Assembly (NCBI GenBank): GCA_012800475.1
Contig: JAAZJF010000083.1
Location: 1-10,946 of the forward strand
Reading direction: 5' to 3'
Origin: Gammaproteobacteria bacterium
GTDB lineage: Bacteria > Pseudomonadota > Gammaproteobacteria > Pseudomonadales > Pseudomonadaceae
DNA length: 10,946 nt
Of this stretch, positions 1 to 6,292 are shown in pieces (the first letter of the stretch is position 1; each line of letters begins with the position of its first letter). The notes under the pieces are model-generated. The model did no database searches. It was not told the origin of the DNA and worked only from the letters and a program-made list of their open reading frames with translations. Both the position numbers and the translations under genes were made by a program.

Positions 1-260
1 GTGTGCTGTGCGACTTCTAAATCGAGCGTCCAAAACCCTTGGCGCCCTAATAGATAAGCCACAGGCTCACCTTGTAAACGACGCTGCAGCAAGGCGGCAT
101 AATGCACTGCCTGCTGAGTGCTGACGTCTTTTTCTGGCCAGGTGTATAGATAGCTGCGCGGTTTATCGAGCACGAAAGCCAGCAGCAACTCTGCATCCAG
201 TTTCGCGGTGGGTGACTCAATATGTGCAGCCTGAGCCAACAACTGATCGATACGCGCCAT
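1..260 (-). CDS. prmC: Release-factor glutamine N5-methyltransferase PrmC (HemK), N-terminal part, cut by the window edge
   Basis: The reading frame starts at the ATG at 260-258 and runs off the left edge, giving 86 codons. The translation begins MARIDQLLAQAA and ends near GEPVAYLLGRQGFW, the conserved end of the PrmC N-terminal helical domain that recognises release factors. The SAM-binding Rossmann domain and the catalytic NPPY motif would lie beyond the window, so catalytic completeness cannot be judged. PrmC methylates the glutamine of the GGQ loop in RF1 and RF2, which improves peptide release. Its substrate RF1 is encoded immediately upstream, with 5 bases between the prfA stop and this ATG, so the two are almost certainly co-transcribed. 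No strong Shine-Dalgarno is visible, and translation may be coupled to prfA. Confidence 0.93.
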   Translation of the reverse strand, partial: MARIDQLLAQAAHIESPTAKLDAELLLAFVLDKPRSYLYTWPEKDVSTQQAVHYAALLQRRLQGEPVAYLLGRQGFWTLDLEVAQH

Positions 261-265
261 GTGGA

Positions 266-1348
266 TTAATCGCCTAAGGCCGCCAATTGATCGGCTTGGT
301 ACTCAAGCAACAGTGGATCAATAATCTGCTCTAAACTGCCACTGATGACATCCGCTAACGAATATAAGGTGAGGTTAATGCGGTGATCTGTCACTCGTCC
401 TTGCGGAAAGTTATAGGTGCGAATGCGTTCAGAGCGATCACCACTGCCCACTAAAGAGCGGCGTGTATCCGACATTTCTTGTGCGGCGGCGCTGCTTTGC
501 TGATCTTCTAGACGCGCAGCCAACCAACCCATCGCACGAGCACGGTTTTTATGTTGCGAGCGCTCTTCTTGACACTCCACCACAATGCCACTGGGTAAGT
601 GCGTGATACGCACCGCCGAGTCCGTTTTGTTCACGTGCTGACCACCCGCACCTGAAGCGCGGTAGGTATCGACACGTAAATCAGCCGGATTAATCTCAAT
701 CGCATCCTGCTCATCGGGTTCCGGCAAGACAACCACGGTACAGGCTGAAGTGTGTACCCGGCCTTGGGATTCTGTCTCCGGCACACGCTGTACACGGTGC
801 GCTCCGGATTCAAACTTGAGGCGTCCGTACACATTATCGCCTTCTACGCGGGCAATGACTTCTTTATAACCGCCATGCTCGCCGCCATGTTCAGACAACA
901 CTTCAACGCGCCAGCCTTGACGCTCGGCATAACGCAAATACATGCGAAACAGATCACCCGAAAAAATAGCCGCTTCATCACCACCGGTACCCGCACGCAC
1001 CTCAAGAAATACGTTGCGACTGTCATTGGGATCTTTGGGCAACATCAAACGCTGTAAATCCGCTTCAATATCTTCTAATGCACTGCGGCACTCAGCCACT
1101 TCTTCAACGGCCATTTCGCGCACATCTAAATCAGGGTCTTTGAGCATACCCTGTGCTTCTTCAAGATCACTGCTGGTTTTGCGCCAGGTTTGAAAGGTCA
1201 TAACCACAGGCTCAACTTCCGCATACTCTTTAGAGTAGGTGCGGTATTTATTTTGATCTGTGATCACCTGTGCATCGCCTAGTAACGCTGTGAGCTCCTC
1301 ATAGCGTTCTTGCAGACGGTCTAAACGATTGACTAACGACGCTTTCAT
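266..1348 (-). CDS. prfA: Peptide chain release factor 1 (RF1)
   Basis: This 360-residue protein has the normal RF1 length. RF1 reads UAA and UAG stop codons in the ribosomal A site and triggers hydrolysis of peptidyl-tRNA. The N-terminal part (about 1-105) is the helical domain 1. The stop-codon reading motif is P-E-T at residues 190-192, the PxT form of RF1 rather than the SPF form of RF2. The catalytic loop GAGGQHVNKTDSAV has GGQ at 235-237, and Gln237 is the residue PrmC methylates. The ATG at 1348-1346 overlaps the hemA stop as TAATG. GGTGA lies 9-13 bases upstream of it, so translation is probably coupled to hemA. The order hemA-prfA-prmC is the classic gammaproteobacterial operon. No key residue is missing. 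Confidence 0.98.
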   Translation of the reverse strand: MKASLVNRLDRLQERYEELTALLGDAQVITDQNKYRTYSKEYAEVEPVVMTFQTWRKTSSDLEEAQGMLKDPDLDVREMAVEEVAECRSALEDIEADLQRLMLPKDPNDSRNVFLEVRAGTGGDEAAIFSGDLFRMYLRYAERQGWRVEVLSEHGGEHGGYKEVIARVEGDNVYGRLKFESGAHRVQRVPETESQGRVHTSACTVVVLPEPDEQDAIEINPADLRVDTYRASGAGGQHVNKTDSAVRITHLPSGIVVECQEERSQHKNRARAMGWLAARLEDQQSSAAAQEMSDTRRSLVGSGDRSERIRTYNFPQGRVTDHRINLTLYSLADVISGSLEQIIDPLLLEYQADQLAALGD

Positions 1349-2613
1349 TAATTCGAGTCACCTGTTGTTAAACCAAATAATTCCTGCGCAACCGCCAGCG
1401 CCTCACACCGACCATCTGCAGATAAACGTTTTAATTGCACACTGGGTGCATGCAGCAGCTTATTGGTTAAGCCTCGCGCTAAAGCAGCCAAAGCATCTTC
1501 AGGTGATGCGCCATTGGCTAAAGCACGTTGAGCTCGCGCCAGCTCTTCATCACGCAAGCGCTCGCCTTGCTGGCGATAAGCGCGCAACACATCCACCGCC
1601 TCAAGCTCACGCAAGCGCTGCATAAAGTCCGATGTACCACGTACTACCAGTTCTTCAGCAGCTTGAGCAGCACCTTGGCGACTTTTTAAGTTTTCCGTCA
1701 CCACCTCATGCAAGTCATCGACACTGTATAAATACACGTCATCGAGCTCACCCACTTGCGGCTCAATATCGCGCGGAACGGCGATATCAACCATGAAAAT
1801 GGGTTTATGCTTGCGCAACTTTAACGCCCGCTCAACCGCGCCCTTACCTAAAATAGGCAACTGGCTGGCCGTTGAACTGATCACAATATCGCTGTTCACT
1901 AAGGCATCAGGGATATCCGAAAGTAAAATAGCTTGCGCACCAAACTCATCTGCCAACGCCGTGGCACGCTCTAAAGTACGGTTCGCTACAACAATTTGTT
2001 TCACGCCCTGCTCAAATAAATGGCGCGCAACTAAGGTGATGGTTTCACCGGCGCCCACCAATAAGGCTTGGCTGTGACTCAGGTCAGTAAAAATCTGCTT
2101 AGCTAAACTCACCGCCGCAAAAGCCACTGAAACGGGGTTTTCGCCAATCGCTGTATCGGTACGTACTGTTTTAGCCGTGCTGAATGTTGCTTGAAACAAA
2201 CGCCCTAAAATAGGCCCAAGGGTGCCCGCTTCACGGGCCACAGCATAGGCTGACTTAATCTGCCCAAGAATTTGCGGCTCGCCTAACACGAGTGAGTCCA
2301 AACCACAGGCCACACGCATCATATGCTGTACCGCACCATCGTCTTGATGCACATAGGCGCAGGCTTGTAGATCTGCCACGGGTACCTGATGATATTGCGC
2401 TAACCACTCAAGCACAATGTGCGGTTGAGCATGCTCAACCTCCAAGTACAACTCACTGCGATTACAGGTCGATAAAATTGCCGCTTCTCGACTGCCCACG
2501 ACTCGACATAGCTGACGCAATGCCTCAACTAATTGTTCTGGACTAAAGGCCACGCGTTCGCGGACCGCCACAGAAGCTGTTTTATGATTTATACCAAGTG
2601 CTATAAAAGCCAT
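1348..2613 (-). CDS. hemA: Glutamyl-tRNA reductase
   Basis: HemA reduces glutamyl-tRNA(Glu) to glutamate-1-semialdehyde with NADPH, the first committed step of C5-pathway tetrapyrrole (heme) synthesis in the cytosol. The 421-residue protein begins MAFIALGINHKTASVAVRER, the family N-terminus. Residues 47-53 (LSTCNRS) hold the catalytic Cys50. The conserved GEPQILGQ lies at 111-118, a Rossmann NADPH site follows with VGAGE at 186-190, and the C-terminal helical dimerisation domain fills roughly 310-421. The start is the ATG at 2613-2611, fixed by the conserved N-terminus. Just upstream the sequence reads AGCGACATTGC, with no recognisable Shine-Dalgarno. The gene leads the hemA-prfA-prmC operon and is divergent from lbcA. 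hemA of P. aeruginosa is known to respond to Anr/Dnr, but only a degenerate site is seen here. Confidence 0.97.
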   Translation of the reverse strand: MAFIALGINHKTASVAVRERVAFSPEQLVEALRQLCRVVGSREAAILSTCNRSELYLEVEHAQPHIVLEWLAQYHQVPVADLQACAYVHQDDGAVQHMMRVACGLDSLVLGEPQILGQIKSAYAVAREAGTLGPILGRLFQATFSTAKTVRTDTAIGENPVSVAFAAVSLAKQIFTDLSHSQALLVGAGETITLVARHLFEQGVKQIVVANRTLERATALADEFGAQAILLSDIPDALVNSDIVISSTASQLPILGKGAVERALKLRKHKPIFMVDIAVPRDIEPQVGELDDVYLYSVDDLHEVVTENLKSRQGAAQAAEELVVRGTSDFMQRLRELEAVDVLRAYRQQGERLRDEELARAQRALANGASPEDALAALARGLTNKLLHAPSVQLKRLSADGRCEALAVAQELFGLTTGDSN

Positions 2614-2631
2614 GCAATGTCGCTAAAGGGG

Positions 2632-2660
2632 ATTTAAAGCAGGCGATTGTCCTACTTCAA
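2632..2660 (-). promoter_or_regulatory. Candidate sigma70 promoter of the hemA operon
   Basis: On the minus strand, TTGAAG (2660-2655) and TTAAAT (2637-2632) are 17 bases apart. Each matches the sigma70 consensus at four of six positions. Transcription would start near 2625, leaving a leader of about a dozen bases before the hemA ATG. This is a motif match only, and an alternative TAAAAT further upstream (about 2721) has no good partner. Confidence 0.33.
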
Positions 2661-2803
2661 AGCCTTCAGAACAACCTCCCCAAACAAAACACAATACTAA
2701 GTGTAAGAAAAAGCATATATTTTAGACTATCACATGCACTCTGAGTCATCTGACTGACACCGATGAAATACAGCATCAGTACAGAGTGTCGCGCGTGTTT
2801 TCT

Positions 2804-2830
2804 CTGCATGTGTCATGATGCAGCTATTCT
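2804..2830 (+). promoter_or_regulatory. Candidate lbcA promoter -10 element with abutting palindrome
   Basis: TATTCT (2825-2830) is a plausible -10 element, 22 bases before the lbcA ATG. I see no convincing -35 element 16-18 bases upstream. The space where one would lie is occupied by an interrupted palindrome, CTGCAT-N8-ATGCAG (2804-2823), ending one base before the -10 element. That is where an operator would sit if lbcA were regulated by a dimeric DNA-binding protein. This is inferred from position and symmetry, and no known regulator is assigned. Confidence 0.27.
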
Positions 2831-2851
2831 AACTTGTCTTGCCTTGTACTT

Positions 2852-4579
2852 ATGAATAAATATTTTAGCCTTATTTCAATCAGCCTTATTTTATCAGGTT
2901 GCCAAGCCTTTACAGGCGCTGATCAGTCACAAACTGATCACTCAACTGCTGTAGTAGCGACACAGACTGAGGTGAGTGAACACGGCACTGCTGATTTCAC
3001 ACCAGAAACATTGATCAGTTTATTGTCTGCTGAAATTGCAGGCCAGCGTGATCGCTTTGATATCGCATCCGACCATTACAGCGAGCAAGCGCAAATTACC
3101 GGCGACCCTGGCGTTGCTGAGCGTGCTTTTCGCATTGCTGAATTCTTAGGTGAAGAGCAACGCGCACTCAATAGCGCACTAATTTGGGCTCATGCTGCAC
3201 CTGAAAACTTAGAAGCGCAACGTTATGCAGCTATTCAACTGGCGCAAGCACAGCGTTTCGACGAAGCTTTACAGCACATGGAAAAAGTTTTAGTAGCGCA
3301 AGGCGACACACAGTTTGACTTTCTAGCGCTAACGGCGGCGCAATCTGATGATAAAACGCGACAAGCACTGCTACAAAGCTTTGATCGCCTGTTGATCAAA
3401 CACCCGCACAATCAACAACTGTTGTTTAGTAAGGCCATTTTACTCAGCCAAGACGGCCGCAGTAATGAAGCTTTAACACTATTGGAAGATCAGCCTAAAA
3501 AGTATGCTGTACCCGCCACATTGCTATTAAGAGCGCGCCTGCTAAATCAGCTTGAGCGCACCGAAGAAGCGCTGCCTTTACTGCGCAATGCACTTAAAAA
3601 TCACCCTGACGATACGCGCCTGCGCATGACTTATGCGCGCTTACTCATTGAACTTAACCGCTTGGAAGAGGCGCGCGCTGAGTTTTTAGAGCTGTTACAG
3701 CAATCACCAAATGACGATGACTTACGCTTTTCATTGGCATTGATCAATATGGATCTCAACGCTTGGCAGGAAGCTCAAGTCTATTTAGAAGAGTTGTTGC
3801 TGCGCGGCAGCCATCTAAATGCGGCCTACTTTCATTTAGGGCGCGTGCTGGAAGAACTGGATGACATACCCAATTCTCTGGATGCTTATAAAGCGGTCGA
3901 ACCCAGTGAAAGCTATTTAGCTGCCCAGCAACGCATTATTTATCTGCTGCTGACCCAGAAAAACCGTAGCGAAGATACAACACACTTTGACACCCAGCGT
4001 ATCGAGCACCCCAACCTTGCGATTCAATTGTACTTAATTGAGACCGAGAGCTTGGCGAGTAACAACCAAGTTGAAATGGCTTGGCTGCGTATTAATCAAG
4101 CCTTGGATAGTTTTGCCGATGACCCAAGCTTGCTCTACACACGCGCCATGATTGCTGAAAAGCGTAATGACTTACAGCAACTGGAGCAGGATTTACGCCT
4201 GATTATTCAGCGCAACCCCAACAATGCTATGGCGCTCAACGCTTTAGGTTACACACTGGCTGACCGCACAGATCGCTTAGAAGAAGCACGCCAACTCATT
4301 GAGCAAGCCCACGAGCTTGAACCCAACGATGCAGCAATCACGGACAGTTTAGGTTGGGTATATTACCGTCTTGGTGATTTGGTCACCGCAGAACGCTTGT
4401 TACGTGAAGCCTTTGCCAGCTTTGCTGATGCCGAAGTCGCAGCCCATTTAGGTGAAGTGCTTTGGCTGCAAAACAAGCATTCTGAAGCGCGTAAAATCTG
4501 GAACAAAGCGCTTAAAATCCAACCAAAAGATGCTGTACTGCTTGAAACCATACAACGCTTAACCCAGCAGGAGCCGTAA
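2852..4579 (+). CDS. lbcA: TPR outer-membrane lipoprotein LbcA (CtpA-binding scaffold)
   Basis: The protein has 575 residues from the ATG at 2852. It starts with a lipoprotein signal peptide, MNKYFSLISISLILSGC, with lipobox LSGC and the lipidated cysteine at residue 17. The rest is helical repeats of tetratricopeptide type. Clear units include LRNALKNHPDDTRLRMTYAR, LEELLLRGSHLNAAYFHLGR and, near the C-terminus, IEQAHELEPNDAAITDSLGW. An upstream TTG at 2834 would put six residues before the signal sequence and has no Shine-Dalgarno, so ATG 2852 is preferred, although it lacks one too. The position beside lolB and hemA matches PA4667 of P. aeruginosa, named LbcA. That protein binds the periplasmic protease CtpA and helps it degrade peptidoglycan cross-link hydrolases. 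The family assignment rests on gene order, length and architecture; the CtpA role is inferred from the relative. Confidence 0.88.
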   Translation: MNKYFSLISISLILSGCQAFTGADQSQTDHSTAVVATQTEVSEHGTADFTPETLISLLSAEIAGQRDRFDIASDHYSEQAQITGDPGVAERAFRIAEFLGEEQRALNSALIWAHAAPENLEAQRYAAIQLAQAQRFDEALQHMEKVLVAQGDTQFDFLALTAAQSDDKTRQALLQSFDRLLIKHPHNQQLLFSKAILLSQDGRSNEALTLLEDQPKKYAVPATLLLRARLLNQLERTEEALPLLRNALKNHPDDTRLRMTYARLLIELNRLEEARAEFLELLQQSPNDDDLRFSLALINMDLNAWQEAQVYLEELLLRGSHLNAAYFHLGRVLEELDDIPNSLDAYKAVEPSESYLAAQQRIIYLLLTQKNRSEDTTHFDTQRIEHPNLAIQLYLIETESLASNNQVEMAWLRINQALDSFADDPSLLYTRAMIAEKRNDLQQLEQDLRLIIQRNPNNAMALNALGYTLADRTDRLEEARQLIEQAHELEPNDAAITDSLGWVYYRLGDLVTAERLLREAFASFADAEVAAHLGEVLWLQNKHSEARKIWNKALKIQPKDAVLLETIQRLTQQEP

Positions 4580-4583
4580 AACG

Positions 4584-5201
4584 ATGCGTTTATCTTATGT
4601 TATTTTACTGACTGCACTGCTCGGCCTAAGTGGTTGCAGCCACTTGACCTCAAATGAGCAGGTTGCCGGCACGGGCAAGCCAAGCTCTTGGCAAGCTCAC
4701 AAACAAGTTATTGCACCGCTTGATGCATGGCAAATCAACGGCAAAATAGGTATCCGCAGCTCACAGGACTCCGGTAGTGCCGTTTTATTTTGGTTACAAC
4801 GCCAAGATTACTTTGATATTCGCCTATCGGGTCCGCTCGGCCAAGGCTCCACACGCCTAACCGGCCGTCCCGGTGCTGTTAGTTTAGACATTGCCAATCG
4901 CGGCACATTTCAAGCTCACTCAGCGCAAGCACTTATGCAACAACAGTTAGGTTGGAGCTTGCCGGTTGAGCACCTACTCTGGTGGGTACGAGGCTTGCCT
5001 GCACCGCACAGTAAAAGCCAGGTGCAACTCAACAGCGACAGCCTGCTCGAAAGTTTAGAGCAGGACAACTGGCGCATTGAATACCTCAGCTACCGCACTG
5101 AAAACGGCTTACAACTGCCTGAACGTATCAAACTCAGCGGCGCTGATTTAAATATCACCTTAGTCATTAAACAATGGCAAGCACGGCAATTAGGTCAATA
5201 G
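4584..5201 (+). CDS. lolB: Outer-membrane lipoprotein receptor LolB
   Basis: LolB takes lipoproteins from the periplasmic carrier LolA and inserts them in the inner leaflet of the outer membrane. The 205-residue precursor has a signal peptide ending LGLSGC, with the lipidated cysteine at residue 18. The mature part shows the LolB beta-sheet pattern WQINGKIGIR...AVLFWLQRQDYFDIRLSG. The following PLG places Leu85 at mature position 68, the same as the protruding Leu68 that E. coli LolB needs for membrane insertion. A good Shine-Dalgarno, AGGAG (4569-4573), lies inside the end of lbcA, and the gap is 4 bases, so the two are co-transcribed. The ispE ATG follows after another 4-base gap, giving the usual lolB-ispE pair. 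LolB should itself deliver LbcA to the outer membrane. Confidence 0.95.
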   Translation: MRLSYVILLTALLGLSGCSHLTSNEQVAGTGKPSSWQAHKQVIAPLDAWQINGKIGIRSSQDSGSAVLFWLQRQDYFDIRLSGPLGQGSTRLTGRPGAVSLDIANRGTFQAHSAQALMQQQLGWSLPVEHLLWWVRGLPAPHSKSQVQLNSDSLLESLEQDNWRIEYLSYRTENGLQLPERIKLSGADLNITLVIKQWQARQLGQ

Positions 5202-5205
5202 TTTT

Positions 5206-6099
5206 ATGCAAGCGCATGCTTTTAACACTGCAACTGACGCAACTCACACAGCACAACTCAGTCTGCCCGCTCCAGCCAAACTGAACTTAATGCTGCATAT
5301 CGTCGGGCAACGTGCCGACGGTTATCATTTACTCCAAACCTTATTTCAGTTTTTAGATTACGCCGACACCTTGCATTTTAACCCTCGCACCGATGGGCAG
5401 ATTGTTTTACATACTGCCATTGAGGGCGTGGCTCACGACGACAATCTTATTGTGCGCGCCGCACGCTTACTTCAAGCCCACAGCTCTACAATGCTGGGTG
5501 CTGATATTTGGTTGGATAAAAAACTGCCCGTTGGTGGCGGGATTGGCGGCGGCAGCTCTAACGCTGCAACAACGCTGGTGGGCTTAAATCATTTATGGGG
5601 CACTCACCACTCTTTAGAATTCCTGGCTGAACTGGGCCTCAGTTTAGGTGCTGATGTGCCTGTATTTGTTATGGGTAAAGCAGCCTTCGCCCAAGGGGTA
5701 GGTGAAAAACTACAGCCTGTTAAATTACCAGAACCTTGGTATTTAGTGGCCGTGCCGCCTGTTTCAATCAGCACCGCAAAAGTATTTTCAGATAAGTGCT
5801 TGACACGCGACACCCCTCTCACTAATATACGCACCGTTCTCAAGCAAAGCGGTCACAATGATTGCCAAGCAGTAGTAGAGAAGCGTTATCCAGATGTACG
5901 TAACGCTTTGATCTTGTTAAACAAATATGTTGAAGCAAGATTAACTGGAACTGGAAGTTGTATATTTGGGGGCTTCCCAAACGAACAACAAGCTGTTAAC
6001 ATAGCAACCCAGATTTCAGAGTCACTACCGAGCTTTGTAGCACAAGGCGCAAACACTTCGATGTTGCACCGGACACTGCAAAACTTAACTGAAAACTAA
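5206..6099 (+). CDS. ispE: 4-diphosphocytidyl-2-C-methyl-D-erythritol kinase
   Basis: IspE phosphorylates CDP-methylerythritol in the MEP pathway to isoprenoids. The 297-residue sequence is a GHMP kinase. LPAPAKLNLMLHI carries the catalytic lysine at 25. The glycine-rich ATP loop PVGGGIGGGSSNA lies at 108-120. LGADVPVF carries the catalytic aspartate at 150. The C-terminal GHMP motif is LTGTGSCIFGGF (246-257). About 14 residues precede the usual family start (LSLPAPAKL), but no alternative start codon lies between, and TTAGGT (5190-5195) is placed as a weak Shine-Dalgarno for ATG 5206. It is the last protein gene of the lbcA-lolB-ispE run, with tRNA-Gln 29 bases after its stop. The final 55 or so codons use AGA, GGA and ATA more than the rest of the gene. 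Confidence 0.96.
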   Translation: MQAHAFNTATDATHTAQLSLPAPAKLNLMLHIVGQRADGYHLLQTLFQFLDYADTLHFNPRTDGQIVLHTAIEGVAHDDNLIVRAARLLQAHSSTMLGADIWLDKKLPVGGGIGGGSSNAATTLVGLNHLWGTHHSLEFLAELGLSLGADVPVFVMGKAAFAQGVGEKLQPVKLPEPWYLVAVPPVSISTAKVFSDKCLTRDTPLTNIRTVLKQSGHNDCQAVVEKRYPDVRNALILLNKYVEARLTGTGSCIFGGFPNEQQAVNIATQISESLPSFVAQGANTSMLHRTLQNLTEN

Positions 6100-6103
6100 T
6101 CTT

Positions 6104-6127
6104 TAGATTTTATAGTATAAAAATCTA
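6104..6127 (+). repeat. AT-rich inverted repeat just before tRNA-Gln
   Basis: TAGATTTT (6104-6111) and AAAATCTA (6120-6127) are perfect 8-base inverted arms around ATAGTATA. The repeat ends two bases before the mature 5' end of tRNA-Gln and four bases after the ispE stop. The surrounding 6091-6130 has only 7 G/C in 40. It could be a weak hairpin in the tRNA 5' leader, or the AT-rich core of a tRNA promoter (TATAGT at 6111-6116). The data do not separate the two. Confidence 0.5.
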
Positions 6128-6128
6128 T

Positions 6129-6203
6129 AGGGGCGTCGCCAAGCGGTAAGGCAGCAGGTTTTGATCCTGCCATGCGTTGGTTCGAATCCAGCCGCCCCTG
6201 CCA
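6129..6203 (+). tRNA. tRNA-Gln, anticodon TTG
   Basis: The 75-nt sequence folds as a complete cloverleaf. The acceptor stem is AGGGGCG (6129-6135) with CGCCCCT (6193-6199), followed by discriminator G and an encoded CCA (6201-6203). The D-stem is GCC/GGC. The anticodon stem is GCAGG/CCTGC with loop TTTTGAT, anticodon TTG at 6161-6163. The variable loop is CATGC. The T-stem is GTTGG/CCAGC with loop TTCGAAT and one G-U pair. It resembles E. coli tRNA-Gln in the D-arm and T-arm. It decodes CAA and, by wobble, CAG. It lies between ispE and prs, may be cut from an ispE read-through transcript or have its own AT-rich promoter, and is followed directly by a terminator hairpin. Confidence 0.97.
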
Positions 6204-6207
6204 TATT

Positions 6208-6257
6208 ACGAAACCTTCGTGGTTTCGCGTTGATCGCGAAGTTACGAAGGTTTTTTT
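6208..6257 (+). terminator. Rho-independent terminator after tRNA-Gln, possibly an attenuator for prs
   Basis: AAACCTTCGT (6211-6220) pairs perfectly with ACGAAGGTTT (6244-6253). Inside, TTCGCG (6224-6229) pairs with CGCGAA (6235-6240) around TTGAT. A run of seven T (6251-6257) follows or overlaps the base of the stem. The hairpin begins within 8 bases of the tRNA CCA end, so it most simply ends the tRNA transcript. The 5' arm can also form an exclusive small hairpin, CGAAACC-TTCGT-GGTTTCG (6209-6227). Confidence 0.85.
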
Positions 6258-6272
6258 CGTCAGGTCCACCCT

Positions 6273-6289
6273 CAGTAAAACAGGTACTG
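6273..6289 (+). promoter_or_regulatory. Small hairpin presenting the prs ribosome binding site in its loop
   Basis: CAGTA (6273-6277) pairs with TACTG (6285-6289) around AAACAGG, so the AGG that serves as the prs Shine-Dalgarno lies in the loop, just before the GTG at 6293. A 5-bp stem is marginal and may be chance. Confidence 0.25.
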
Positions 6290-6292
6290 CGC

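Noticed and set aside
2834..2851. TTG start adding six residues to LbcA
   Set aside because: No Shine-Dalgarno is present, and the ATG at 2852 gives a compact normal lipoprotein signal peptide.
2614..2851. IHF site like that reported for the P. aeruginosa hemA promoter
   Set aside because: No sequence in the gap fits WATCAR-N4-TTR acceptably on either strand.
6161..6292. An in-frame upstream extension of prs (44 extra codons starting inside tRNA-Gln)
   Set aside because: It would translate the anticodon arm of the tRNA and the terminator hairpin, has no ribosome binding site, and lies before the conserved Prs N-terminus SKMMIFTGNANPD. The GTG at 6293 gives the normal 313 residues.
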